DNA of 64,000 nucleotides. Source: Bacteroidales bacterium. Lineage in GTDB: Bacteria > Bacteroidota > Bacteroidia > Bacteroidales > Marinilabiliaceae. Shown piece by piece: positions 25,686-34,410 of this stretch. A model generated the notes under the pieces. That model had not been told where the DNA came from. It saw only the letters and a list, made by a program, of their open reading frames with translations, and did no database searches. The stretch's first letter is position 1. Every line of letters begins with the position of its first letter. The position numbers and the translations under genes are program-made. Location of the stretch: NCBI GenBank assembly GCA_024401365.1, contig JAKSLE010000001.1:1-64000 (forward strand), written 5' to 3'.

Positions 25686-25752
25686 AATGTGCGAATGTAC
25701 AAAATATGTTCTATATAGTACGTACTAATATAAAATAGTCTGATTATGCAAT

Positions 25753-26490
25753 TTATTTTACTTTTTTCTTTTTATAGACTGTCCCAGGCACTACTTCCCC
25801 TTCAAGATTATCTATAGCTACTTCAGGATTAAAATCTATATAACGCAATGGCTGACTAACGTATAATCCAGGTACCGTTATATCTTTTGCTACTGTGGCG
25901 TTTGCTCCTATATAACTATCGGCACATATGTGCACTCCAGAACATATCACTGCATTGGACCCAACATAACAATAATCACCTATCTCTACATCCCCATCAA
26001 CTCTCACTACACGTTTTCGTGTTTGATAAAACGCATGAGTCCAAATCTGGCTGCCAGCCCCAGCTATAATTGCATGCTCACCTATCGTAATATTATCAGA
26101 CAAATCTATCTCATTCTTCATCATTATTGAACTTCCTTCCTTCATAAGGAAAACTGATTCTTGATAATGATGAATAGTCTGCCCTGAAAATTTATTCATA
26201 CTATGAATCCACGCCCCTTCCATCAATCTAACCACAAATCCTCCATTGAAGATGTTTAGATGCTTTATATATGCACCATCTGCCAAATCCAACTTCTTTA
26301 CCCTAAATACGTTAAGATGACCTATCTTAGTCCCTGTACATAGGTCTATATGGTCTGCAATTATTAGAGAGAAACCTATCTTGCATCCCTTCCCTATCTT
26401 TATTCGATTACAACCGAACATTCTAAATAGCAACCTAGATATGTTCGTTGGGAAAAACATTAATGTGACTGCCACAATAAGTTTCTTCAT
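25753..26490 (-). CDS. Left-handed beta-helix (hexapeptide) acyltransferase
   Basis: A 245-aa protein made mostly of hexapeptide repeats ([LIV]-G-x4): IGKGCKIGFSLIIADHI through VEIGDYCYVGSNAVICSGV and ADSYIGANATVAKDI. Probably a trimeric O- or N-acetyltransferase using acetyl-CoA on a sugar of the repeat unit. The candidate catalytic His lies in QIWTHAFYQT (about 150). The middle part (60-120) is a diverged helix with longer turns, unusual for the family. Its start overlaps the preceding GT4 stop by 4 nt. A 67-bp gap with a 12-bp palindrome follows. Confidence 0.75.
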   Translation of the reverse strand: MKKLIVAVTLMFFPTNISRLLFRMFGCNRIKIGKGCKIGFSLIIADHIDLCTGTKIGHLNVFRVKKLDLADGAYIKHLNIFNGGFVVRLMEGAWIHSMNKFSGQTIHHYQESVFLMKEGSSIMMKNEIDLSDNITIGEHAIIAGAGSQIWTHAFYQTRKRVVRVDGDVEIGDYCYVGSNAVICSGVHICADSYIGANATVAKDITVPGLYVSQPLRYIDFNPEVAIDNLEGEVVPGTVYKKKKVK

Positions 26491-27692
26491 AACGAATTGT
26501 ACATATGTTCGAGACGTTTTACATGATTATTCATTGAATAGCGAGCAACATCTATCGCATTTTTCACGTTTGGCACCGAGAAAGATTGCTGATCTGACTC
26601 AAACATCTTTATAGTAGTACTCAAGCTCTCTTTATTCCCTATCTCAAACAATAATCCGTTTTGTCCTTCTATTATCAACTCGGCAGCTGCATTCTGTCTA
26701 GCCACAATACAAGGCATTCCTATCGACACCATTTCAGCAACTGTAAGACCAAATGTTTCATACCACTTTGATGGAAATATACAACACTTTGACCTAGATA
26801 AAAATTCCTTCTTCTGCTGATCTGAAACCCAACCAGTAAATAAAATATTCTTGTACTTAGCTCTATATTCTTCCAACAAATATCCATCACCACAAACTAT
26901 TCCTTTGAGTCCTAGCTCAGTAATGACCTCACAAAAAAGATCCAACCCTTTTTCAGGAGATAATCTTGCCATAAAGATATAGGCGTCCCTATCTGTAGAA
27001 TAATCTATACTAGGCACCACCTCCACCATATTATTCACACGGACATATCTCACATCATTCCCCATGTACTTCACCAACAATCTCTCCGACAATTCACTTA
27101 TTGTCACAAAACAAATTTTTCCCAGATTTGATGCTATGCTCTTGTCCTGTATAAATTGCCTAGCTACTCTCCATAGCTTTTGTAAATAACTTCTCGAATC
27201 ACAATTACACATCAAACACCCTATACTCATTGGACGTTTATCACATATCTCATTCTGCTTGTAATTATAAAGCCCCCCATTGGGACAATACAAAAAGAAA
27301 TCGTGTAGTGTAATATACACTTTCACGTTTTTTTTTATCGCAACAGCAATAACAGAAACAGATAAAGATTTTATCCATCCATGAATATGAACTACCGTTT
27401 CTTCCCTCGCATAATTTTCAATAAGTTCTCCCAACACCTTGTACGCTTTCCTATTCCACACCCCCTGCGTAACAGCTCTAATTCGATTAGGATCTTCCAA
27501 AATAGAATATTGATCTAAACATACCACTGAAACGCCACTATCATATAGCTCATTACAAATCGGGAGAGTTGCCGATACGAAAACTACATTTAAGCCTCGA
27601 GAAGCCAACCCTATGGCAGAGGAAACCGCAACTTTTGCAGCGCCACCATTAATATTGGCAAAATCAGAGACTATTATTACATTCTTGACCAT
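26487..27692 (-). CDS. Glycosyltransferase family 4
   Basis: A 401-aa GT-B protein. IVSDFANINGGAAKVAVSSA is the N-terminal acceptor-domain motif (GGA). VHIHGWIKSLS and YITLHDFFLYCPNGGLYNY match GT4 enzymes of capsule loci. YIFMARLSPEKGLDLF begins the C-terminal donor domain, and PSKWYETFGLTVAEMVSIG contains the E-x7-E pattern. Donor unknown. It overlaps its neighbours by 1 nt (TAATG, upstream) and 4 nt (downstream), so translation is coupled. Confidence 0.88.
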   Translation of the reverse strand: MVKNVIIVSDFANINGGAAKVAVSSAIGLASRGLNVVFVSATLPICNELYDSGVSVVCLDQYSILEDPNRIRAVTQGVWNRKAYKVLGELIENYAREETVVHIHGWIKSLSVSVIAVAIKKNVKVYITLHDFFLYCPNGGLYNYKQNEICDKRPMSIGCLMCNCDSRSYLQKLWRVARQFIQDKSIASNLGKICFVTISELSERLLVKYMGNDVRYVRVNNMVEVVPSIDYSTDRDAYIFMARLSPEKGLDLFCEVITELGLKGIVCGDGYLLEEYRAKYKNILFTGWVSDQQKKEFLSRSKCCIFPSKWYETFGLTVAEMVSIGMPCIVARQNAAAELIIEGQNGLLFEIGNKESLSTTIKMFESDQQSFSVPNVKNAIDVARYSMNNHVKRLEHMYNSL

Positions 27693-28441
27693 TACTTCAA
27701 TTTCTTTAGAATAGGAAATAATGTCCTCAATCTCATGCCTATCCGTCCTCTTATTCTCAAATAATTAGCACCAATAAATGACTGTGCATTATGCTGCATC
27801 TTTGCTCTATATGCCTCATCAAGTGCTTTTAACGTAGTGCTCATCCCTCCATCCTGCATTATGAAGACCTTCTTGTCAAGAAAGAGTGTATTCAACTTTT
27901 TTCGTAATAACAACTCATAGTCTGCACATATCTTATATGATATATCAAACAAGCCTACTTGCTCAAACAACAATCTATTATGCAAAGAACTCCCATGTGA
28001 CAATTTGAAGACCTTCCTAAATTCGTTCCAAACATAAGGCCTACCTAACTTATACAATAAGTTCCCTTTTTCATCAACTACGTCAGACTTTGCCGTAATC
28101 AAATCAATACCCTCAGTATTTATTGAATTCAAATAAACATGATACGATTCTATCGCATCATCTGTCAGCATGTCGTCAGCCCCAACAAACATGATCCACT
28201 CCCCTGTCGAGGATTTAACACCCTTATTCCACGCATCATATAGTCCCTTATCTGGTTCCGAAATAATCACATCTATTGAATCTTTATAATGCTCTAGGAT
28301 TTCTATTGTTCTATCTTTCGAAGCACCATCAACAACGACTAACTCTACAATATCACCCTTTTGTTTGACAATACTATCTAAGCACCTAGCTATAGTTTTC
28401 TCAGCGTTATACGTCGCAACAATAATAGTTATCCGTTTCAT
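27692..28441 (-). CDS. Glycosyltransferase family 2
   Basis: A 249-aa GT-A glycosyltransferase of the WcaA/WfgS-like subgroup. TIIVATYNAEKTIARCLDSI, ELVVVDGASKDRT and the SEPDKGLYDAWNKGVK motif are characteristic. The latter is typical of enzymes using UDP-HexNAc-type donors, though this is not decisive. FVGADDML holds the DxD-type metal site. Located between the polymerase candidate and a GT4, with a 1-nt overlap to the latter. Confidence 0.88.
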   Translation of the reverse strand: MKRITIIVATYNAEKTIARCLDSIVKQKGDIVELVVVDGASKDRTIEILEHYKDSIDVIISEPDKGLYDAWNKGVKSSTGEWIMFVGADDMLTDDAIESYHVYLNSINTEGIDLITAKSDVVDEKGNLLYKLGRPYVWNEFRKVFKLSHGSSLHNRLLFEQVGLFDISYKICADYELLLRKKLNTLFLDKKVFIMQDGGMSTTLKALDEAYRAKMQHNAQSFIGANYLRIRGRIGMRLRTLFPILKKLK

Positions 28442-28447
28442 CTTATC

Positions 28448-29629
28448 TTACCTACCTTTCTCTATTTTCTTACATCCAGTATAATAATACATAAACGCGA
28501 ATAATACTATGCCATACATAGTATAAGAACCACCCCTTATCAGCATTGACATATAATATATAAAAATAGCCCTATTTATTGCCGATTTTCTATTATAGAA
28601 TAAAAACAAACACAAAAACAATGCTATTACACCTACTACACCAAATTCTGAGAATATTCTTGTAAACAACGAATAAGCATCTTCTTTGTTTAATCCATAT
28701 AAATAATACGAAGTATTTCTATATTCGCTCTCATAATTCAATTCGTGCGTACCCAATCCTGTGCCGATTACCCTCATTGGTGCATTACATGCAACCCATA
28801 AATTAGTCATCGTTGCATATGTACTGGCATTCATCTTTTCAAAGTATTCAGGCTTGAAGAAATTAAATACAGAAAACGATTGAACAATCTTCATTTCGAT
28901 AGTCCCCATAAAATCATCATTATCATACTCGTATGTTCTCCCCACTTGTGCAGACAAACTTACTATCCATAAAACGCTGCAAATTACTACTGCCATCATA
29001 ATGATGCGCAATGCTTTTGCCATTCTATTATATAGATACATTATAAACATCAGAAATAACGCAAAGTATGCCAACGCAGATAAAGACAACAGGTATGACA
29101 ACATTGTTGCCCTAAAATACCATTTATTCTTTTTTCTATACTCTCGGTCATACAAGTAATACGCGACAGCAGGTGTTAAAAAAGCAGCATACCAACCAGG
29201 CTCTGCTAACCATCCACGAATTCTTAATGATATCTGTGTTACCGCTGTAAATGCCAATATATCTACATTAGTTATAGCGTAAATAATAAACTGAATAAGT
29301 CCAATAATTGCTAATAAGCGAACTAAAGACACATACTTCATGAAAAAAGCCTCAACGTCTTTCACGTATGATTTGAACAATATATCACATCCCAAAATAG
29401 TTATAGACAACAAAACATATTGTTGTATAAATTTCCCGAATGAATAACCAACATATGATATTTGGCACACAGACGCCAATGCTACCAAAACCAAAGCGCC
29501 AATTATCTTAATGTTAATTTTCCTTAGATTTAACGTCACAATAATTGTCATTATGACAAAATCCAAGTACCTATGTATTGACAGTCCCCATAAAACAACT
29601 TTTGGCAAATTAAACCTAAAAATCTTCAC
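28448..29629 (-). CDS. wzy: O-antigen/capsule polymerase candidate (Wzy-like)
   Basis: A 393-aa integral membrane protein with about 10-11 predicted helices and a large periplasmic loop (about 200-310), the topology of Wzy polymerases and O-antigen ligases. ISLRIRGWLAEPGWYAAFL is a conserved type of segment in the Wzy_C family (RxxG..EPG..A). GTGLGTHELNYESEYRN in the loop resembles the ligase/polymerase G-x-G-x-x-x motif. It would join repeat units at the periplasmic face after flipping by the Wzx at 34407. A WaaL-type ligase is an alternative, but the cluster context favours polymerase. Very AT-rich, as is usual for wzy genes. Confidence 0.75.
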   Translation of the reverse strand: MKIFRFNLPKVVLWGLSIHRYLDFVIMTIIVTLNLRKINIKIIGALVLVALASVCQISYVGYSFGKFIQQYVLLSITILGCDILFKSYVKDVEAFFMKYVSLVRLLAIIGLIQFIIYAITNVDILAFTAVTQISLRIRGWLAEPGWYAAFLTPAVAYYLYDREYRKKNKWYFRATMLSYLLSLSALAYFALFLMFIMYLYNRMAKALRIIMMAVVICSVLWIVSLSAQVGRTYEYDNDDFMGTIEMKIVQSFSVFNFFKPEYFEKMNASTYATMTNLWVACNAPMRVIGTGLGTHELNYESEYRNTSYYLYGLNKEDAYSLFTRIFSEFGVVGVIALFLCLFLFYNRKSAINRAIFIYYMSMLIRGGSYTMYGIVLFAFMYYYTGCKKIEKGR

Positions 29630-29669
29630 CCTTACTTAGTTAATTGACATTAAGCCACGCTAATACAAA

Positions 29670-30446
29670 TTACTTATTATTACAGTGCCATGCTCTCCCT
29701 AAATCAATTGTTCCATAATACCCCAATGGATGTAAAATATACCTACGTACTACGTGAACAAATTCATTCTTCATCGATGGCCTAAACTCATCACCTCGAG
29801 TTCCTCCTACTCCTTCAAATTGTGGACTAAATGGAAATTCCTTAAACTGATGGCCATCTCGTTTCCAATTCCCTATAGCGTCTCTTAGAAGGTGCTCAAA
29901 ATAATACCCATTAGAGTCATTAAGCATAGAAATTTTAGGCAAAAAATACTCCTTGAAGAATTGGACATGGGCAACTATCATTTGACTACCAGCAATCACG
30001 TCTTTGCTCTGCAAGTCTTGTATCCAATCTGCGTATACACGCTTTCCATTAAGATTCACACTACTAACAATGCGGTTAATTCCATGAGCTATCAATCTTC
30101 CTGTTACCTTAATTATGGTTGAGTCTGGCTGAATTATTCTTGAATCTCTAATTCCTCGTTCTATTATTAAAGCCTCGCCATATCCTTTTCCTAACGATTT
30201 GTCATAATTATTTCCATCAAAAAATAAGACTTCTAACCGACCATTATCTATATACTCTTTGAACAAGGGAGATATATCATAATTGCTATTTTCTACAAAC
30301 AAAATGCGAAAGTCTGTATTCTCCAAATACCATTGAAGCGCATTTTTGTATTGTCTTAACCGCTCATCAATATCCTGAAGTACAGTGTAAGACATTCCTT
30401 GAGGATTGATACACGACGTAAGAAACAATACCATTCTAGATTTCAT
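29670..30446 (-). CDS. Unrecognised protein, possible GT-A glycosyltransferase
   Basis: A 258-aa soluble protein with no family I can name. The N-terminal part (VLFLTSCINPQG, FRILFVENSNYDIS, LEVLFFDGNNYDKSLGKGYGEA) has alternating beta strands and helices like a nucleotide-binding half of a GT-A fold. IIKVTGRLIAHGINRIV could be the metal-site region, although a DxD is not evident. It lies in tight series between a WbsX protein (3 bp upstream) and the polymerase (40 bp downstream), so a glycosyltransferase role is the best guess. No signal peptide or membrane segment. Confidence 0.5.
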   Translation of the reverse strand: MKSRMVLFLTSCINPQGMSYTVLQDIDERLRQYKNALQWYLENTDFRILFVENSNYDISPLFKEYIDNGRLEVLFFDGNNYDKSLGKGYGEALIIERGIRDSRIIQPDSTIIKVTGRLIAHGINRIVSSVNLNGKRVYADWIQDLQSKDVIAGSQMIVAHVQFFKEYFLPKISMLNDSNGYYFEHLLRDAIGNWKRDGHQFKEFPFSPQFEGVGGTRGDEFRPSMKNEFVHVVRRYILHPLGYYGTIDLGRAWHCNNK

Positions 30447-30449
30447 ACA

Positions 30450-31556
30450 TCACAAAATATTACACTCGTCAATAGCCTCTTTAGTAGCAGTCAAATATGA
30501 CTTACCCCATTTGATATCAGGCTCCAAATGATTTCCCTCTGCCCATTCATTCCATGCATTAATGAACACAAAATTTTCTTCATTACTATATGGAATAAAT
30601 TTCAATATAGTTTGTTTCAGCCACTCTTTATATAATGCTGGAGTACTTTTCTTAAGCATAAAAAACCACCCCTTTCTTCTTGAAGCATTGTCCCACATTG
30701 GCGTTACTGAAGGATATTTCTTGCTTAGTTGCGTTGTCTGATCAAGCATATATCTATAATAATCAGAATACTGAAAATTCATATTGAAAGGTATATGGTC
30801 ATTTGAAACAAAATGCTTATACAACCTGAAAAAAAAATTAGAACTTCTAAAATGAAGGATTTGTTTCACAATGCTATCATGCAGATATGGACGACTATGT
30901 GGCTGAAAATCTATAGCACAATCAAACCCTTTGCAAATATAGTCATCATCAGTTCTTGTCATATATGCTAAATATAATTCCAACCCATACTCTGCAGCAA
31001 CATTTCTCCATCTATCAATACAATCTCGAACATTAGGAATAAGATCCGGCTTATATACCACAAACATAGGTTTGTTATTAACCCTCATGTATCGTGGATC
31101 TTGAAAGTAATGTTCACACAGAAAACGCATATGATTTATATCATCTTCTGCAGAATAATGTTGTTCTATCAAAATCTTTGAAAACCCGCCATCCCAATTA
31201 CGTGACCAATTTTCATTTGCCCAACATAGCATGAATGGAAAGTCGGGCTCTCCTGTTTTCAAAATCTCTTCTAATGGTCGCTCCATAAGTTGATGACCAT
31301 TAAACCAATAATGATAATAACAGAAACCGTATATCCCTGCTTCTCTGGCCATATCTGCTTGCATTTGACGAGCCTCAGGAAGCCTTAAATCATAAAAACC
31401 CGTCTCCGTTGGAAGATGTGGCTGGTAGTGGCCATGAAACCTAGGTTTAGCCTTGGTAACATTTGTCCACTCCGTGAATCCCTTTCCCCACCACTCATCA
31501 TTCTCTTTAAATGGATGAAACTGTGGAAGATTTATGGCTATTATTCTATGTTTCAT
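30450..31556 (-). CDS. WbsX-type GH99-like protein
   Basis: A 368-aa protein of the WbsX/glycosyltransferase-associated GH99-like family, common in O-antigen and capsule loci. Markers are INLPQFHPFKENDEWWGKGF, TEWTNVTKAKPRFHGHYQPH, GIYGFCYYHYWFNG and the C-terminal NAWNEWAEGNHLEPD. No signal peptide, so it acts in the cytoplasm, unlike secreted GH99 endomannosidases. The biochemical role of WbsX proteins is not established; proposals include transfer or editing of mannose-type linkages. It overlaps the acetyltransferase start by 4 nt. Confidence 0.85.
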   Translation of the reverse strand: MKHRIIAINLPQFHPFKENDEWWGKGFTEWTNVTKAKPRFHGHYQPHLPTETGFYDLRLPEARQMQADMAREAGIYGFCYYHYWFNGHQLMERPLEEILKTGEPDFPFMLCWANENWSRNWDGGFSKILIEQHYSAEDDINHMRFLCEHYFQDPRYMRVNNKPMFVVYKPDLIPNVRDCIDRWRNVAAEYGLELYLAYMTRTDDDYICKGFDCAIDFQPHSRPYLHDSIVKQILHFRSSNFFFRLYKHFVSNDHIPFNMNFQYSDYYRYMLDQTTQLSKKYPSVTPMWDNASRRKGWFFMLKKSTPALYKEWLKQTILKFIPYSNEENFVFINAWNEWAEGNHLEPDIKWGKSYLTATKEAIDECNIL

Positions 31557-32179
31557 AACATACTCGTCTTTATTACTACTGCAGGATTACCCGCAACCAC
31601 GCTATATGAGGGAACATCTTTTGTAACTACCGCATTCGCAGCAACGACAACGCTATCACCTATAGTAATTCCTCCCAATATGGTCGCCTTATCTCCTATC
31701 CAAACGTTTTTACCTATTATTACTGGTCCTTTACTATAAATTTTTCTTTTCAATGGTAATTCTTTCAAATCCTCAACATTTGTAGTCCCATGATTATTAT
31801 CCGAAATAGTCACCCATTTGCCGGTAAGACATCCATCTCCGATAATAATCTTATTAACAGCTGTAATGTGATTGTAAGCACCAAAGTTACAATTATCACC
31901 AATTATTATCTCAGGAGAAAACGTTTGATCCCCAAAACTTGTCCACGCAGTGAGATACAATTCATCTCCAAAAGCAGTATGATTGCCTATGGATATACAC
32001 TCTGGTCCGATCAATGATTTTACAGACCTAAACAATACCAAATAATTACAATCATGTAAAGACGCACACCTCCAATATGAACAAACCTTATAGAAAATAC
32101 ATCTGATTCGTTCTACATTTTTTTCACCACCTATGGCGAAACGAAAACATTTAAAAATACTTAGAATACTAGAGTGCAT
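31553..32179 (-). CDS. Hexapeptide-repeat O-acetyltransferase
   Basis: A 208-aa left-handed beta-helix acyltransferase of the maltose/galactoside acetyltransferase type. Repeats begin near SIGNHTAFGDELYLTAW. Near ISDNNHG (about 126-132) lies the catalytic His, followed by GPVIIGKNVWIGDKATILGG and VVAANAVVTKDVPSYSVVAG, a highly typical C-terminus. It would use acetyl-CoA on a sugar hydroxyl or amine of the repeat unit. No distinct acceptor can be named. Confidence 0.88.
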   Translation of the reverse strand: MHSSILSIFKCFRFAIGGEKNVERIRCIFYKVCSYWRCASLHDCNYLVLFRSVKSLIGPECISIGNHTAFGDELYLTAWTSFGDQTFSPEIIIGDNCNFGAYNHITAVNKIIIGDGCLTGKWVTISDNNHGTTNVEDLKELPLKRKIYSKGPVIIGKNVWIGDKATILGGITIGDSVVVAANAVVTKDVPSYSVVAGNPAVVIKTSML

Positions 32180-32217
32180 ATGATTAATAATTAGCGAAAG
32201 TCTTTCATTTCACTCAT

Positions 32218-33381
32218 TCAAACCGTTCTCTTTGAATCCAATACATTTCTGTATGCATCATATATTTGGTCAACATTCGCCTCAATTGAAAATAAATCAA
32301 TAGCTTTCCGCTGAATCGGCAATGCCACATTTGCGTATGTCTTTTCATCCATAGATGCTACTTTATCCATACAATCTGCAAGATCTTCATTAGTTTCAAA
32401 ACAAAAGCCTCCAACTGTCTGAATAATCTCTTTAGTTCCCGCTGTATTACGTCCTATAGGAATACACCCTAACATACATGCTTCTGCTGTCATTCTGCCA
32501 AATCCTTCTGAATATGACCCAACCAATAACGCTGTCGCTTCTTTCATATAATCAGTCACATTCTCTTTGTATCCTTCCCACCGAATATTCTCACTACAGC
32601 CTAAATCTCTAGCTAATTGTTTTAATGATGTCATAAGTTTGTCTGACCCGAACCCAAGAATAACCAACTCATAATCGGGGTGCCGTTTTACAAAGGAAGA
32701 AAAGGCAATAATTACGTCTTTGTGCCCTTTTGACTCATCAATTCTACTTGCACAAAGAAAATAACTCTTTTTGTGCGGCATATACGACAAATCTTTTCTA
32801 CTCAATATCCCATTATAAATACACGTTGCAACACTATTTTCGCTTAATTCAAAATGGCGTAATAGATCTTTTGTTATTGCAACCACAGAAGAACTGCGTT
32901 TAAATTTAGATATCAACCGTTTTTTTGATGGAAATATTTTCCACTTAAAATCCTCATCTTGATACTCTCTGATATGCCATATATGCGGAATATTCAATCG
33001 TTCAGAAACCTCAAAACCTACCTGCAAGGCTCCAACATTTGTGTGAATTAGATCGGGGTTCTCTTTTGACACTATTCTATTTATCCTTCGTCGCGTCAGA
33101 AAGTTATTGAATAGGAATTTAACAAGTAAGACTGGGAATCCTAGAAAACTTCTATAAGAACAAACCATTGGCCATATCTGCAGTGGCACCTCTGATTCGT
33201 AATACTTGATCCCATTCTTCTCAAGTGTGTCAAAAAATAATTCTCGCCCATCTCCCTCTTTCTCTCCTGGACCAATTACAACAGGACTGACCCCAAACTT
33301 CATTAGTCCCAATACCATATTGAAAAAAGATATTGTGGCTCCCCCCATAACTGTACTATTGACAATATACAAAACTTTCAT
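32218..33381 (-). CDS. Glycosyltransferase family 4
   Basis: A 387-aa GT-B enzyme. MKVLYIVNSTVMGGATISFF is the N-terminal glycine-rich motif. DLIHTNVGALQVGFEV and IPHIWHIREYQDEDF belong to the acceptor domain. Donor-domain residues include CASRIDESKGHKDVIIAF and LLVGSYSEGFGRMTAEACML with the E-x7-E pair. Specificity unknown. Stands 38 bp after the acetyltransferase in gene order and 36 bp before the sialyltransferase-like gene. Confidence 0.88.
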   Translation of the reverse strand: MKVLYIVNSTVMGGATISFFNMVLGLMKFGVSPVVIGPGEKEGDGRELFFDTLEKNGIKYYESEVPLQIWPMVCSYRSFLGFPVLLVKFLFNNFLTRRRINRIVSKENPDLIHTNVGALQVGFEVSERLNIPHIWHIREYQDEDFKWKIFPSKKRLISKFKRSSSVVAITKDLLRHFELSENSVATCIYNGILSRKDLSYMPHKKSYFLCASRIDESKGHKDVIIAFSSFVKRHPDYELVILGFGSDKLMTSLKQLARDLGCSENIRWEGYKENVTDYMKEATALLVGSYSEGFGRMTAEACMLGCIPIGRNTAGTKEIIQTVGGFCFETNEDLADCMDKVASMDEKTYANVALPIQRKAIDLFSIEANVDQIYDAYRNVLDSKRTV

Positions 33382-33417
33382 CTTCTACATTCTGTACTAG
33401 ATATTAATCAGTACTAC

Positions 33418-34410
33418 TTAGTTCTTAGTTATGCCTAGTTTTATCATCTCTATTTCATTAGCCACATAGTAATCACTTATTGCATACAAACTTTGCGCTA
33501 CTGTTGGATCTAATTTGGGAACTATATTTGTAAATTCAGATTTGGGAAGTAACTTCTTCAAAGAAAACAATGCTGTTGAAGTTAAACCAGATATATATTG
33601 AGGACAATATCCGTTTCTAATAATATATGACTCTATACTCTCTTGCGGTTTGAAATATTCAAATCCAAATTCTTCGCACATTTCAATAGTTTTGAGATTT
33701 TTATCTCGACCATGGAGAATGTATTTTACAGGCTTACCTTTATCTTTCAACAATGAAAACACATTACGAAGGAACGAGTAATAATCGTTTATACTTATGT
33801 GTATATCCTGAATATACGAATCTGGCACGGTTCCAATAAACATTATCTCATCTGATGATGCATTATCCCCCATTTGTGTCTGCAAATATTTCATGTCATT
33901 GATTTCCAATTGGTACTTGTCGTTTGGAATTTTGTCAAAGACAGTATAATAAATCACTTCTATCTTCTTGACACTACATAACAACGATAGCCACCATCGA
34001 TTACGCTTAATATCACTAGAAAGCACGCTAATATTATTATTAAGCATATCAATTGTACAGTTTCCATCATCTAGCTTTACCAGCTTACCTCGCTTCCTTA
34101 TAAAAGGCATGATATAAATATCCGTAAGAGCCGCTCTAAAGTCTCCTGTAAATACCATATCATAATTCCCATTTGTAAATAACAACGATTCTGTGACTGC
34201 CCTTTTTAAGCCTCCTCTTAATATAAACTCAAAGGGTACCACTTCATACTCTATGCCGTATTGGTCCGCAATACCTATTAATTGAGGCAATCTTCCCTGG
34301 TCGTCTTTTATTATATAAAACTTATAGTTCGAAATATTATAATGATGTAATGCATTAATGGCGCATATCATCTCAAATGGTGTCTGTATAAAAAAAGCAG
34401 CAGTACTCAT
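33418..34410 (-). CDS. Sialyltransferase-like GT-B protein (GT52/polysialyltransferase-like)
   Basis: A 330-aa protein whose ends resemble bacterial sialyltransferases of the GT52/polysialyltransferase group. The N-terminal AFFIQTPFEMICAINALHHY resembles the TPLQ-type start of that group, and ISGLTSTALFSLKKLLP (about 270-287) resembles the Ser/Thr motif. The HP motif that binds the CMP phosphate reads ILHGRDK (about 228) instead. Since the locus makes CMP-legionaminic-acid-type sugar, this is the best candidate to transfer it. Family assignment is by motif pattern only. It overlaps the wzx stop by 4 nt. Confidence 0.6.
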   Translation of the reverse strand: MSTAAFFIQTPFEMICAINALHHYNISNYKFYIIKDDQGRLPQLIGIADQYGIEYEVVPFEFILRGGLKRAVTESLLFTNGNYDMVFTGDFRAALTDIYIMPFIRKRGKLVKLDDGNCTIDMLNNNISVLSSDIKRNRWWLSLLCSVKKIEVIYYTVFDKIPNDKYQLEINDMKYLQTQMGDNASSDEIMFIGTVPDSYIQDIHISINDYYSFLRNVFSLLKDKGKPVKYILHGRDKNLKTIEMCEEFGFEYFKPQESIESYIIRNGYCPQYISGLTSTALFSLKKLLPKSEFTNIVPKLDPTVAQSLYAISDYYVANEIEMIKLGITKN

